Shown here piece by piece: positions 34,725 to 45,558 of a stretch of DNA of 64,000 nt. The number at the start of each line of letters is the position of its first letter. The stretch's first letter is position 1. The notes under the pieces are model-generated. The model had not been told where the DNA came from. It searched no databases and was given only the letters and a program-made list of their open reading frames with translations. The translations under genes were made by a program, and so were the position numbers. This DNA comes from Heterohyrax brucei (lineage: Eukaryota > Chordata > Mammalia > Hyracoidea > Procaviidae): positions 62,219,431 through 62,283,430 of the forward strand of contig CM053146.1 in the NCBI GenBank assembly GCA_028571685.1, read 5' to 3'.

Positions 34725-36050
34725 GATGGACTAACAGGAACTAGATTTACCCTCTTGCCTGAAACTAAAAGAAAAAGGACAAAATACCTGGAACAAATAG
34801 TTTCCAAGACACTAGACATTAGCTTACAACAGAAAGATGACACCTAAGAGTTAGAAAAACTAGGTTAGTCTTATGATTGTCTCATCTTAAAGCCTACAGA
34901 GAGTTTTCAGGTTTTGGCACAAAAAGGTGGGAAGGTTGGTCCAGTGACCAGCACAAGCTCAGAAAGCAGCTGAAAGTCTACAAAAACCAAGGTAGTTGAC
35001 ACTTGCTAAAAAATGTGTAAGAGGTGACAGGGCTGAACAGAATGAGAATCCTATGCATCTTCAGAAAGCCCAGCTAAGGATATCAAGTACATTAAATAAA
35101 TTAATGTATGTGTGAGGAAAGTACACAAATCTGGGGAAAGCACAACCTTAAATAATTAGAGGCAACAGTGCCTGGTACTTACACAGGGAAGGCCAGTTTC
35201 TGCTACCTAAGGTGGAAAAATGCATCACTCACGGGAACACTAAGCATAGAGAAAAGTCTTGCCTTACTAGTGGGTAACAACTGTCTATCCTGAGGCTGTA
35301 CATGGATCCACTCCCACCTAAAAAATCTTAAAAACAAGAAGCAGCAAGATCACATTGTTCCCAAGAAATTTAACTGCATCACAGACCAAAGTTTAGGAAT
35401 TTTTATAAGAATATAAAAATATCCAACAATAAGAGAACATTCACCAATATCTGGCATCCAATAAAAAAAAATTACCAGGATTGTAAAGAACAAGAAAATA
35501 TGGTCTATAATGAGAAGAAAAATCAATTAATTGTCACAGATGATGAAATCAGCAGACAAGGTCATTAAAACAGTTATTATGACTTTATGCCATATTCTAT
35601 ATGGTCAAAAATTTAATTAGGGGTATAGAAGATATATTTTAAAAACAAGTGAATTAACCAATTAGCTTCTAGAAGTGACAAACTATACTGAGATGAAAAA
35701 TATATTAGCTGGAGGATTAATGGCAGAAAGGAAACTGAAGAAAAACACATTAGTGAACTTGAAGACAGAGCAATACAAACAATCTAAAATAAAACAGAAT
35801 TATTGACAAAATAAAATAGAAATTTAAAAAAAAAACAGCATCAGTTAACTATGGGATAATATCAAGTGACCTAAGGAAAGGAAAGGATGTGGGGAACAGA
35901 AAAAAATATTTCATAAAATAATGGATGAAAATTTTCCAGATTTCATCAAATTTTTTCCCACAGATACAAGAGATATGTAAAAATCCACAGATCCAGGAAG
36001 TGCACAGAAATAGTCTTCTGGATGCAGAAAATTCCATCTTCCACTCTAAG
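34725..36050 (+). mobile_element. L1M 5' region and ORF1 remnant
   Basis: ATTTACCCTCTTGCCTGAAA (5' UTR) through AGCAGACAAGGTCATTAAAA and ATTTCATCAAATTTTTTCCC (ORF1). Sense, with many stops. Confidence 0.7.
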
Positions 36051-36179
36051 CCATGGTTCTCCATGGGTCCCTTTAAACTTGCTCAAACTGTTCAAAGTTG
36101 TATACATCACAAAATGAAAAATCTAAAGGAATTATCCTTTGATTGGCAGTACATTCTTTAAAAGCAAAGGCTTTGGTAA

Positions 36180-36295
36180 GCCAAGTCTTAGCTGAGTGAT
36201 TTTCTTGCAGGATGACTTTAGGAAGGTTCGTAACATCTCTGAGTCTGTTCCCTCATGTGTAAAAGAATGATAATAAAAACCTCATGGGATTGGAT
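36180..36295 (+). mobile_element. MIR fragment
   Basis: TGACTTTAGGAAGGTTCGTA and GTTCCCTCATGTGTAAAAGA, decayed MIR. Confidence 0.5.
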
Positions 36296-36692
36296 ATGGA
36301 TTGAATTTTTCCCTCTTACCCCAGACCATGTGTTAGAATTTTAACATCTACATGTGTAGATGTAATCTAAGGTAAGCTAATGCAAAGCAATCACCTCCTA
36401 TAATGCAATCGATCCATTGAGATGGTGTAAGTACAGGATTGGTCCTAAACCTAACCACATCTGGGTTATAAAAAGAGCAGCAAAGACAAAGACAAGCATG
36501 CACAAAATGAGGAGGACAGATGTCATGTGAGAATCGTCAAAGAAGAAAGGTATACCTGGACAACCATAGCTGAGACCCAGGTTTTAACTTTCAGCCCACA
36601 GGACTGTGAGAAAAATCAATTTCCATCCTTTAAAGCCACCCACTTGTTGTATTTCTGTTGGACCAGCATTAGGAAGCTAAGACAGGGTTTCA
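36296..36692 (+). mobile_element. ERVL/MaLR-type solo LTR
   Basis: GGATTGAATTTTTCCCTCTT to AGCATTAGGAAGCTAAGACA. A different family from the 33.9-kb LTR, though its 3' end (TTAAAGCCACCCACTTGTTG) is related. Confidence 0.65.
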
Positions 36693-36754
36693 TGTATGCT
36701 CAGGGTTCTACCATATAGCAATTATTCAATAAATGGTCATGATAGCCAACATCA

Positions 36755-36906
36755 GAAGCCCTAGTGAACTAAATCACTAATAAAAAGGTCAGCAGTTCCA
36801 GTCCACAAAGTGCTCCTTGGAAACTCTATGGAGCAGTTCTATTCTGTCTCTATATCATTGCCATGAATCAGAATTAACTTGATGGCAATGGGTTATTGGT
36901 TTTGTT
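36755..36906 (+). mobile_element. AfroSINE
   Basis: GAAGCCCTAGTGAACTAAAT to TGGGTTATTGGTTTTG. Confidence 0.88.
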
Positions 36907-37122
36907 ACAGCCAATATCCACCACTCATCTGTCAGTTTGTTGTATTGTGGTGACTTGTGTGTTGCTGTGATGCTAGATGCTATGCCACTGGTATTTTAAA
37001 TACCAGCAGAGTCAGTCATAGTGGACGGGTTTTAGTAGAGATTCCAGATTAAGACTAGAAAGACCTGGAGGTATACCTCAAAAAAAATTGGCAGTGAAAA
37101 TCTTATCAATCGCAATGGAACA

Positions 37123-37551
37123 TTGTCTGATATAGTGCTGGAAAGTGAACCCCTCAGCTTAGATGACACTCAAAATCTGACTGGAGCAGAGCTGCCATCT
37201 CACAGTAGAGTCAACTTTAGCAACATGGATGGAGTGAAACTTTTGGGACCTCCATTTACTAACGTGTCATGCTTCAAAACGAGAAAAAAAAATGTGCAAA
37301 CAAAAATTATAATCACAATGTGGATAGTACAAAGCATGGATCTGGGAAAACTGGAAGTCATCAAAAATGAAGAGGAATACATAAAGATTGCTATCCTAGA
37401 CATTAGTGAACTGAAATGGACTAGTATTGGACATTTTGAATTGGACAAACATGTGGTCTACTATGCCAGGAGAGACAAATTGAAGGGGAACAGTATCTCA
37501 TCCATCATTAAAAGGAAAACATCAAGATCTGTCTTGAAGTACAAAGAATAA
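37123..37551 (+). pseudogene. RTE N-terminal region and endonuclease remnant
   Basis: The longest clean RTE frame here: 142 codons giving the N-terminal leader and the start of the EEP endonuclease that nicks target DNA. Visible words are MSDIVLESEPLSLDDTQ (leader), then AILDISELKWTSIGHF (catalytic glutamate motif; the usual GISELKW has become DISELKW) and KHVVYYARRDKLKGNSISS. The frame ends at 37551 and later endonuclease motifs continue in other frames, for example ATTACTGGTGATTAGGGTGA at 37712, where the expected tryptophan is a stop. Non-functional. Confidence 0.85.
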
Positions 37552-38579
37552 CATAGAATAATATCCACAAGCCTACAAGGAACACAAATTAACATGACTA
37601 TTATTCAGATTTGCCCACCAACCACTAAGGACAAAGAAGAAGAAACTGAAGATTTTTACTATCTTATGCAATCTGAAATTAATAAAATATTCAATCAAAA
37701 TGCACTGATAATTACTGGTGATTAGGGTGACTAATTTGGAGACAATGAAGGGTCAGCAGTTGGAAAATATGCCCTTGGTATTAGAAACGACATGAAAGAT
37801 TACATGATAGAATTTTACAAGACCAACATCTTATTCATTGAAAATATCTTTTTGAAACTACATAAACAGCAACTACACACATGGACCTTGCCAGATGAAA
37901 CACATAGAAATCAACCTAACTACATCTATGGAGAGAAATGATGCACAAGCTCAACATCATCAATCAGAACAAAGCTAGGGGCAGACTTCTGAAAGGACCA
38001 TCAGTTGATCATACTCAGGTTCCTGTAGAAGTTAAAAAAAATTAAAGTCCACTAGAGCCAAAACACAACCTTGAGTACATTCTACCACAATTTGAAGACC
38101 ATTTCAAGAATAGATTTGCCTCACTGAATACTAATGACAGAAAACCAGACCAGGTATAGAATGATGCCAAGGACATCACACATGAAGAAAGCAAAGGTCA
38201 TTAAAAAGACAGGAAAGAAGAGACAAAAATGGATATCAGAGCAGACTGATATTTGCTCTTGAAGGTAGAACAGCTAAAGCAAATGGAGGAAATGATGGAG
38301 AGTTAAACAAGATTTCAAAGAGAGACTCAAGAAGAAAAATTAAAGTATTATAATGAAATGGGCAAAGATCCAAAGTTAGAAAAACCAAAAGGAAAGAACA
38401 TGCTCAGTTTCCTCAAGAAATTCTTTTCTCTTCTGAAAGAATTCCAAGAGAAATTCAAGCACTGAGGTGCAATATTAACAGATACTACGGGGAAAATAGT
38501 GAAAGACAAAGGAAACATCAAACAAATATGGGAGGTTTACACAGAGAAAGAGGTGGTAGATGGTCAAAATTTCAGGAGG

Positions 38580-40805
38580 TAGGAGACAGGACTAAGATGG
38601 CAGAGTAGTCAGATGCTTCTTGTGACCCCCCTGACAACAAAGATCCAAAAATTCAGATAAATTGATTATGTATGACATTCTAGGAGCCCGGAACATCAAA
38701 GGGAAGGTTGAAAAGTCAGACCGAGCAACAGAGAACAGAGAGTAGATCCAAAAGTACCTAGGACTGGCCATACCTGACCCTGCAGGAATCAGCACAATGC
38801 AGGAGGACTGAAGGATTGGAGGCAGCCAGTGTGGTGAGCAAAGTGGTGACATACAGAGAGCATCTTCCTCAGCAGAAGAAACTAAGCAGACGAGATATCA
38901 TTCATCCTCCAGAATCAGTGAAAAGCAGCATTCGATCATCAATAGCTAAGTGGCTTGAGTCTAGCCTGCCACGTGAGGATCTAAACTTTTCTTTGGACTA
39001 AACCTGTCTTCCTTTTCCCAGTAATTCCTTCTCCCTTTTCTGCACTTCTCTGGGCTCCATAGACTGAAACATGACCTGGGCCAGAAGTAAGACCCTTTAT
39101 GCATGCCCTGGGCCATTCTCCCAGACTTGGAAAGGGAGCAATTTAACAAACAGGAAAATAAGTAAATGAAAATTCTCAGCTCCTATAAGTGAGGAAACTC
39201 AGAGCAGAAACAGATTCTTTGCCTATGGGCTGACATAAGGGGTCCACAGACCTTGGAAGCATGCAGCACTGCATAAAGTGTCCATCACACCCACTATCCT
39301 GCAATAAAAGTTATTTACCAACTCATACTAAGAAATAGGGGCAAGCCTTCTTCACAGACAATCACAGACAACCATGAGCCCCCTACCTTTCTCAGCATGT
39401 GCACCCAGTTACCTGTATGACACACTGCTGAATGACTACCTGGGATCCTGAGCTGAATACATATATGAAAAGCAAATGGAAACCTGGGACCACACACCTA
39501 GTAACAGCTCTAACCACATGGTGATAGTACAGTAGAACTTCTAAGGCACCAATAATCAAACTAGTTCACGTGACCAGCCTATCTGAGCATTTCAAAACAA
39601 AATGAAAATAGACATTAGAACACAGTAAACAAACATAAATAAATACAGCTTACCAATGGCTCAGAGACAGCAGTCAGTATCAAATCACTTGAAAAGGCAG
39701 ACCACAACAGCTTCAAAAGGCTCCCAAAGCAAGGAAAATTTCCAGATGAAGATAACTTTCTGAAATTATGGGAGGTAGAATACAGAAGATTCATATTTAG
39801 AACTCTTCAAGAGATCAGGAAGGATAGCAGGCAAAACAGAGCATAACATAATGACAAATTTAACAGGCTACACGGCATCCTTAAGAGACAGCAATCAGAA
39901 ATTCAGAAGATTAATAAAAAATTACAGAATAAGACAATTTAATTGAAATTCAAAGAAGCAGAACTGAGACAATGGAAGTCCAAATTAGTCACATTAAAGA
40001 TAAAACAGTAGACACCAACATATTTGAGGAAAAATCAGATAAAAGAATTTTAAAAAATGAAGAAATGCTGAGTCACATGAGACTGTATCCAGAAGATCAA
40101 TTTTCAAGTGACTGGAGTACTAGAACATGGGATCATAACAGAAAATACAGAGAATTGTAAAAGATTTGTTGACAGAAAACTTCCCTGGCATCATGAAAGA
40201 TGAGATGATATCTATCCAAGATGTTCATTTAACTCCATACAAAAGAAAGACAGATCCCAAAAGAAAGACCGAACACATATTATAATCAAATCTACCAAAG
40301 CTAAAGATAAGGAGAAAATTTTAAGAGTGACTAGGGATAAATGAAAAATTATCTACAAGGAGAGTCAATAAGACTAAGCTCAAACTATTCAGCAGAAACC
40401 ATGCAGGCAAGAAGGCAACGGGATGACATTTACAAGGTCTGATAATTAAGTTCATGGGATTAATTGTTAGACCTCATACAAAGCCTTGAAGGAAAAGAAT
40501 TGTCATCCAAGAATTATGTATCTAGCAAACTGTCTGTCAAACACAATGGCAAAATTAGGACATTTCCAGAAAAACAGAAACAAGGAATTCACAAAAACAG
40601 AGCCAGAATTACAAGAAATACTGAAGGGAGTATTTTAATCAGAAAATCAGTAACATCAGATAACAATCCAAGGCTAAAATTCAGGACATACCAAATGTAT
40701 CAACCCTGAAAGGGAAATTACAAAAATAAAGGAAAGCTCAAACATCGAAAATATGGAAACAGAGATGTTAATATGTAAAAGATAACATCATGACAAAAAA
40801 GGGAT
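38580..40805 (+). mobile_element. HAL1-like (ORF1-only L1 relative) insertion
   Basis: Begins with an L1-type 5' start (GACTAAGATGGCAGAGTAGT) and runs through an ORF1-like stretch (GGCATCCTTAAGAGACAGCA, CTGAGACAATGGAAGTCCAA, AACCATGCAGGCAAGAAGGC) to an A-rich end at about 40800. No ORF2 sequence follows; the host RTE resumes. This fits HAL1 (half-L1). A 44-bp mini-mariner sits at 40433-40476. Confidence 0.65.
40433..40476. mobile_element. 44-bp minimal mariner (two terminal repeats back to back)
   Basis: Flanked by TA on both sides (40431-40432 and 40477-40478). The element is an imperfect palindrome: CAAGGTCTGATAATTAAGTT at one end and the reverse complement TGAGGTCTAACAATTAATCC at the other. 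These are the terminal repeats of the mariner family at 4, 15.6 and 45 kb, with nothing in between. Removing it and one TA restores the HAL1 sequence. Confidence 0.82.
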
Positions 40806-40916
40806 TAAAGAACTAATGGAACTGAAGGAAAAAGTTCAAGCTGCATTGAAGACATTGCCAAAAATTCAAGGCTCTAGGAGTTTATGGAATACAAACTGAA
40901 ATGTTTCAGCAAATGA

Positions 40917-41333
40917 ATGCACCACTCATGGTGCTCATTCGTCTCTGCAAAGAAATTTGCAAGACAGATACCCGGCCAACCAACTGGAAGACATCCATAT
41001 ATTGAATATTCCCATTCCAAAGAAAGTTCATCTAACCTAATGCAGAAATTCTCAATGTCATTAATATCACACACAAGTAAAATTTTGCTGAAGATCATTC
41101 AAAAGCACCTACAGGAATACATTGACAGGAAACTGCAAGAAATTCAGAGAACTGCCAGATTCAGAAGAGGATGTGGATCAATGGGTGTCACTGCTGATAT
41201 CAGATGTGTCCAGGCTAAAAGCAAACAGTACCAGAAAGATGTTGGCTTGTGCTTCATTAACTATGCAAAGGCATTTGACTGTATGGATCATTACACATTA
41301 TGGATAATATTGCAAAGAATGAGAATTCCATAA
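40917..41333 (+). pseudogene. RTE reverse transcriptase core remnant (motif A region)
   Basis: A 138-codon open stretch from the RTE reverse transcriptase. Visible segments are SLISHTSKILLKIIQKHL (RT fingers), RTARFRRGCGSMGVTADIR (degraded from the conserved QAGFRRGR motif) and CFINYAKAFDCMDH. The last is motif A, normally F-x-D-Y-A-K-A-F-D, which supplies the first catalytic aspartate; here FIN shows it replaced by asparagine. The frame ends at 41333 just before an AfroSINE. In an intact element this enzyme copies RTE RNA, and probably SINE RNA, at the nicked target. Non-functional. Confidence 0.85.
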
Positions 41334-41357
41334 AACCTATTTGTATTTAAAAGCCAT

Positions 41358-41470
41358 TAAAGCCATTGCCGTTGAGTCAATCTGAATCATAGAGGACTGA
41401 ATAGAGCTGTCTCATAGGTTTCCAAGGAGCAGCTGGTGAATTTGACTCTTAACCACTGTAACACCAGGCC
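41358..41470 (-). mobile_element. AfroSINE inserted in the RTE
   Basis: AAAGCCATTGCCGTTGAGTC to CTTAACCACTGTAACACCAG in reverse; the RTE continues on both sides. Confidence 0.82.
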
Positions 41471-41629
41471 ACCATGCTCAGGAGGAACCTGCATATAGAC
41501 TAAGAGGCAGTGGTTTGAAGAGAACAAGAGGATGCTTTAAAATTAGGAAAGGTGTGTGCCAGGGTTGTATCTTTTCACCATACCTATTCAATCTGTATGC
41601 TGAGCAAATAATCCAAGAAGCTGAACTAT

Positions 41630-41848
41630 ATGAAGAACAATGGACATTGGGATTGCAGGATTATTAACAACTTTCAATATGCAGATGACACAATTTTGCT
41701 TGGTGAAAGTGAAGACAACTTGAAGGACTTGCTGGTGAATATCAAAGACCACAGCCATCAGTATAGATTGCCTCTCAGCATCAAGAAAACAAAAATTCAT
41801 ACCACTGGCCCAATAAGCAACGTAATGATAAATGGAGAAAATATTTAA
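41630..41848 (+). pseudogene. RTE reverse transcriptase remnant with YADD motif
   Basis: A 72-codon open stretch that retains the catalytic tetrad of the reverse transcriptase: FQYADDTILLGESEDN, with YADD carrying the two metal-binding aspartates of motif C. It is followed by LLVNIKDHSHQY, LSIKKTKIHTTGPISN and VMINGENI of the RT thumb. The stop after GENI replaces a conserved codon (ATTTAAGTTG at 41843, expected ATTGAAGTTG). With the motif A aspartate lost upstream and this stop, the enzyme is dead. Confidence 0.85.
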
Positions 41849-41936
41849 GTTGTTAAGGATTTCGTTTTACTTACAACCACAGTAAACAGTCATGGAAGCA
41901 GCAGTCAAAAAAATCAAAGGAAGGACCATGCTTTCA

Positions 41937-42695
41937 GGGGATATCCAAACTAACTGGCATATCCAAGCTTTCTTTGTTCTCTAAGAAAATGCTCTGCATA
42001 CCACCTGGGTCAGTGGGGTCTGGGGTATTAACCTAGCAGGCTACCATCTAGGTAACATCAACTGGTCCAATCCACATGGACCAGAAGTAAACAGTAACAT
42101 CAAGGACAGGAGAAAAGCAAAAGCCCACCAGATGGAAAGGGCCGTAAGAGTCAGAGTCTGCTGTAGCACAGGACCAGAAGAACTAGATGGTGCCTGGCCA
42201 CCACCAGTGACTGCCTGGATGGGGTGCACAGTACAGAGCCCTGTATATGGTGGGAGAAGGATTAGAGAACACAGCTAGAACTCTAACAAAAACTGAAATT
42301 TATGGTCCATCAGATCATAGGGCCCCATGAGAGCATGGCTCCCAGACTCTCTAACCCCAAACCACATCCAACACGAGGGCCAGTTCTCTAGACAAAGATT
42401 GAACTGGACTATACAGAACACAGAGTGAGGCTGGTGGCAAAGAAACCTCTGGACTTACATATCTACACGGGGCTGTCCAAGAAGGTCACGGCCAGAGCCA
42501 AGACGATAGGGTGGGGGGGTCAGGTCTTGATTAAAAGGTCACAGAGAGTTCTCTATGAAAGGTGGAAGTGTGCTGTCATGGGGCAGGGGGACAAGAGAAG
42601 GGAGAGCAGTTAGAACAGCAGTGAAAGTTCTGGTTGTTATACAGCAGGTTCCAAAAGATTGTAAAATTGTTCTTAAACCATAACAAATTCATTTA
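41937..42695 (+). mobile_element. Afrotherian L1 3' UTR inserted in the RTE
   Basis: GGATATCCAAACTAACTGGC through GAAGAACTAGATGGTGCCTG to an A-rich end (CATTTAAAAAAAGAAATC). Possible target duplication AAATCAAAGG (about 41911) / AAATCAATGG (about 42701). Only the 3' UTR is present. Confidence 0.75.
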
Positions 42696-43248
42696 AAAAA
42701 AGAAATCAATGGGGTAGATATGCTGCAAGAAACTCCTTTGAAAAATAAAGATGTCATTTTGAGGACTAAGGTGCACCTGACTGAAGCCATGGTATTTTCA
42801 ATTTCGTCATATACATGAGAAGACTGGAAAATGAATAAGGAAGACTGAGGAAGAATTGGTGCCTTTAAATTACGGTGTTGACAAAGAACACTGAGCACAC
42901 TATGGACTGCCAGAAGAATGAGCAAACTTGTCTTGGAAGAAGTACAGCCAGAATGCTCCTTAGAAGAGAGTATGATGAGACTTCTTCTCATATATTTTGG
43001 ACAGAGAATCATGAGGGACCGGTTCCTGTAGAAGGACGTTATGATTGGTAAAGTAGAGGGTCATCCATAAAGAGGAAAACCTCCGAAGAGATGGAATGAT
43101 ACGGTGACTACAACAATGGCCTCAAGCATGGCAATGATTGTGAGGACGGTGCAGGACGGGGCAGTGTACACAGAGCCACTGTGAGTCAAAACACAACTCG
43201 TCAGCGCTTTACCATAACATGACCAACCTCCCAATATTAGCATACCTA

Positions 43249-43306
43249 TAGGATCACTATGAGGCAGAACTGACTCCACCTCAATGGCTTGGCTTTATTA
43301 TTCATT
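43249..43306 (+). mobile_element. AfroSINE 3' fragment
   Basis: TAGGATCACTATGAGGCAGA to CAATGGCTTGGCTTTATT. Confidence 0.65.
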
Positions 43307-43309
43307 CGA

Positions 43310-43805
43310 ATCTAAACAAGGTCAAGCCTGATCATGTCTGCCCACTTACAATTTAAGTTCTCCTGTATCATGTGTCAGAAGTGACACTGAGTCCCTGATG
43401 GAGCAGGAGAAAAGTAGGGTACAGAACTTGAACTCTAGTGAGACGACTAGACTTGATGGTCTGACAGACTGGAAGGTCCCCAGAAGACATGGCCCCTGAA
43501 CTCTGTTAGCTGAGAACTAGAATGATTTCCAAAGCCAATTCTTCAGACAAGGATTAGACTGGACTATAAGACAAAATGATACTGTAGTGATGAGTGTGCT
43601 TCTTGGCTTAAGTAGGTACAGGAGACTAACTGGGTAGTTCCTGTATGGAGGCAAGATAAGCAGGCAGAGGGGGACAGGAGCTGGCTGAAAGGACACAGCA
43701 AATAAGGGATTGAGAGAAGGAGCGTGCTGTCACAGTGCGGGCTGAGAAACTGAGGTCACATAACAACATGCAACAAACTAACTTGAATTGTAAACTTTTA
43801 TTTAA
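43310..43805 (+). mobile_element. Afrotherian L1 3' UTR
   Basis: GACTGGAAGGTCCCCAGAAG, GGGGACAGGAGCTGGCTGAA and GAGCGTGCTGTCACAGTGCG, ending TAAACTTTTATTTAAAGCAC. Confidence 0.75.
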
Positions 43806-44029
43806 AGCACAGAAAACACATAAAAAGTGACAGTGAAATCATGTCCTATTTAGGAGGTATCTTCAGAAACCAACTATTTCAAGTGTAGTGAGCTGAATAG
43901 TACTTGTCTGCATTGTGCTCTAAAACTGACTTGTAGTTTCAGCATAGGGTCTGATTTTTTTCATTTTTTAACCAACAAGATGCTTATAACAGAGAACATA
44001 CAGGTGTCACATATTTCTGTTCTGTTGAG
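43806..44029. other. Unassigned spacer between two L1 3' UTRs
   Basis: No match recognised; includes a T-rich run near 43958. Confidence 0.35.
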
Positions 44030-44770
44030 CATTTTATTGTAGTTTGATGAAAGTAAGCAGAACAAATCAGTTTCCCGTTCAACAATTACACACAATTTGT
44101 TTTGTGACTTTAGTTGCAATTCCCTTAGTAGGACAGCATTCTACTCCCTTTTTCCTTGGAGTCCCCATTTCCATTCACCCAACTTTTCTGTCCTTTCTTG
44201 TCTTCTAAACATGTTTTCTGGGAAAATGTTGACATTTTTGTCCTGTGTGGTTGATTGTTCTGAGGAGCAGCGTTATTGTTCACTTTGTAGTCCTATCTAT
44301 GCTTTGGCTGAAAGGGCATCACTAGAAGTGGGTGTTATCCCAGTTTTGAAGGATATCTAAGGACTATAGTCTCAGGGGTTCTACCAGCGTCTGTCAGGCT
44401 AGACTGTCTGATTTTTTTTATGAATTTAAATTTGTTCTACATTTTTCTTCCACTCTGTCTAGAACTTTCTATTGTGATCTCAATCAGAGCTGTTAGTATT
44501 AGTAGCTGAGCACCATCTAGTTCTTCTGGTCTCAGGCTAGTGGAGGCTGTGGCTCATGGGGTCCACTAGTTCTTTGATTTTCTTTAGTCTTTGATTTTTC
44601 TTCACTCTTCTTTCCTTTTTAGCTATTGGGAGGAGACCAACACTTGTATGATAAATGGCTGCTCTCAATCTTTTAAGACCCCAGTTTCTACTCATCAAAG
44701 TAAGATGTAGAACATTGTCTTTATGTACTACATTATGGCAGCTGACCTAGATATCCCCCATACCAATTAA
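44030..44770 (-). mobile_element. Afrotherian L1 3' UTR, reverse orientation
   Basis: The reverse of the L1 3' UTR type at 26368-27165: GAGCATTTTATTGTAGTTTG is the reverse of its AATAAA end, with CACCATCTAGTTCTTCTGGT and TTTTAAGACCCCAGTTTCTA. It lies head to head with 43310-43805. Confidence 0.78.
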
Positions 44771-44799
44771 TATAAAATACTGTGGTTGTGTGCTATAAA

Positions 44800-44928
44800 A
44801 TACTGTGGTTCCTAGACTATGATCTTTATAGGAACAGATCACTAAGTCTCTTCTACCAAAGATCTGTTGGTGAATTTGAACTATCAGCCTTTCTGTCGGC
44901 AGTCAAGTGCTAAACCATTGCACTACTC
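44800..44928 (-). mobile_element. AfroSINE fragment
   Basis: TTCCTAGACTATGATCTTTA to CTAAACCATTGCACTACTCA in reverse. Confidence 0.75.
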
Positions 44929-44932
44929 AAAG

Positions 44933-44987
44933 ATATATATATATGTATATGTATATATGTATGTATGTATACACACACACATATATA
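44933..44987 (+). repeat. TA/TATG/CA microsatellite
   Basis: Compound simple repeat; supplies the TA at which the adjacent mariner inserted. Confidence 0.9.
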
Positions 44988-45547
44988 TGAGATCTAACAA
45001 TTAAGTCTGTGAGTTTAGTTGCTCTAAGTGCTACATACCTCATTGCTGAAATATCACTATGGTCATCTTCAAAGTACTCCCCTTGAGAAGCTATGTGCTG
45101 ACACCAGTGCCTCACTTATCCTTCAGAGCAATTTTGGAACTCTTTCTGGAATGGCCATTGTGTACAGAGGCATGGTGGCAAGTTCATCAACTTAACTGCC
45201 AGTTATCTGTGACAGAGTTTTTAGCCAGTAAACAAATAACTGTATCGCAACACCCCACCTACTCACCTGATCTGGCCCCCAATGGCTTTTTTTTTTTTTT
45301 TTCTTACTAGAAGATAAATATTGAAAGGAAGACTTTTGATGACATTCAGGAAATCAAAGGTAATATGATGATAGCTGAGATGGCCATTCCAGAAAGAGAG
45401 TTCCAAAATTGCTTCAACAGGTGGACCAGATGCTGGTACTGGTACAGAGCTTCCTAGGGGGAGTGCTTAGAAGGTGACCATACCGATATTCAGCAATGAG
45501 GTCTGTGGCACTTAGAACAATTAAGTTCACAGTCTTGTAGGATCTCA
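44988..45547. mobile_element. Palindromic non-autonomous mariner derivative, copy 3 (most complete)
   Basis: Left arm 44988-45158 (TGAGATCTAACAATTAAGTC at the end) and right arm 45379-45547 (ending in GGATCTCA) are inverted repeats of about 170 bp. The 220-bp spacer encodes mariner words FLASKQITVSQHP and TYSPDLAPNGFFFF. The right arm in sense continues DDIQEIKGN..EMAIPEREFQNC, the mariner C-terminus. The left arm is the same C-terminal sequence in antisense. The element is therefore a mariner 3' half with an inverted duplicate of its own end. Confidence 0.85.
45159..45378 (+). pseudogene. Mariner transposase C-terminal fragment (spacer of copy 3)
   Basis: Decayed remnant of the catalytic domain of a mariner transposase, the enzyme that cuts the element out and joins it at TA. 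The readable part is EFLASKQITVSQHPTYSPDL followed by APNGFFFF. In a working mariner this box reads YSPDLAP.D, ending in the third catalytic aspartate of the DD34D triad; here the position is G, so the catalytic residue is lost. A T-run (45287-45302) then destroys the frame. Everything 5' of this box (HTH, first two catalytic aspartates) is absent. Confidence 0.75.
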
Positions 45548-45558
45548 TGTATACGTGT

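Larger units (their letters stand above)
36920..43235 (+). mobile_element. Full-length-scale RTE LINE carrying nested insertions
   Basis: Sense RTE with its 5' end (GTCAGTTTGTTGTATTGTGG), endonuclease (37123-38000), linker to about 38579, RT core (40810-41870), C-terminal region (42700-43100) and decayed tail near 43235. Interrupted by a HAL1-like element (38580-40805), an AfroSINE (41358-41470) and an L1 3' UTR (about 41937-42695). RTE-derived sequence totals about 3.2 kb, so the element was nearly complete when it inserted. Confidence 0.9.
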
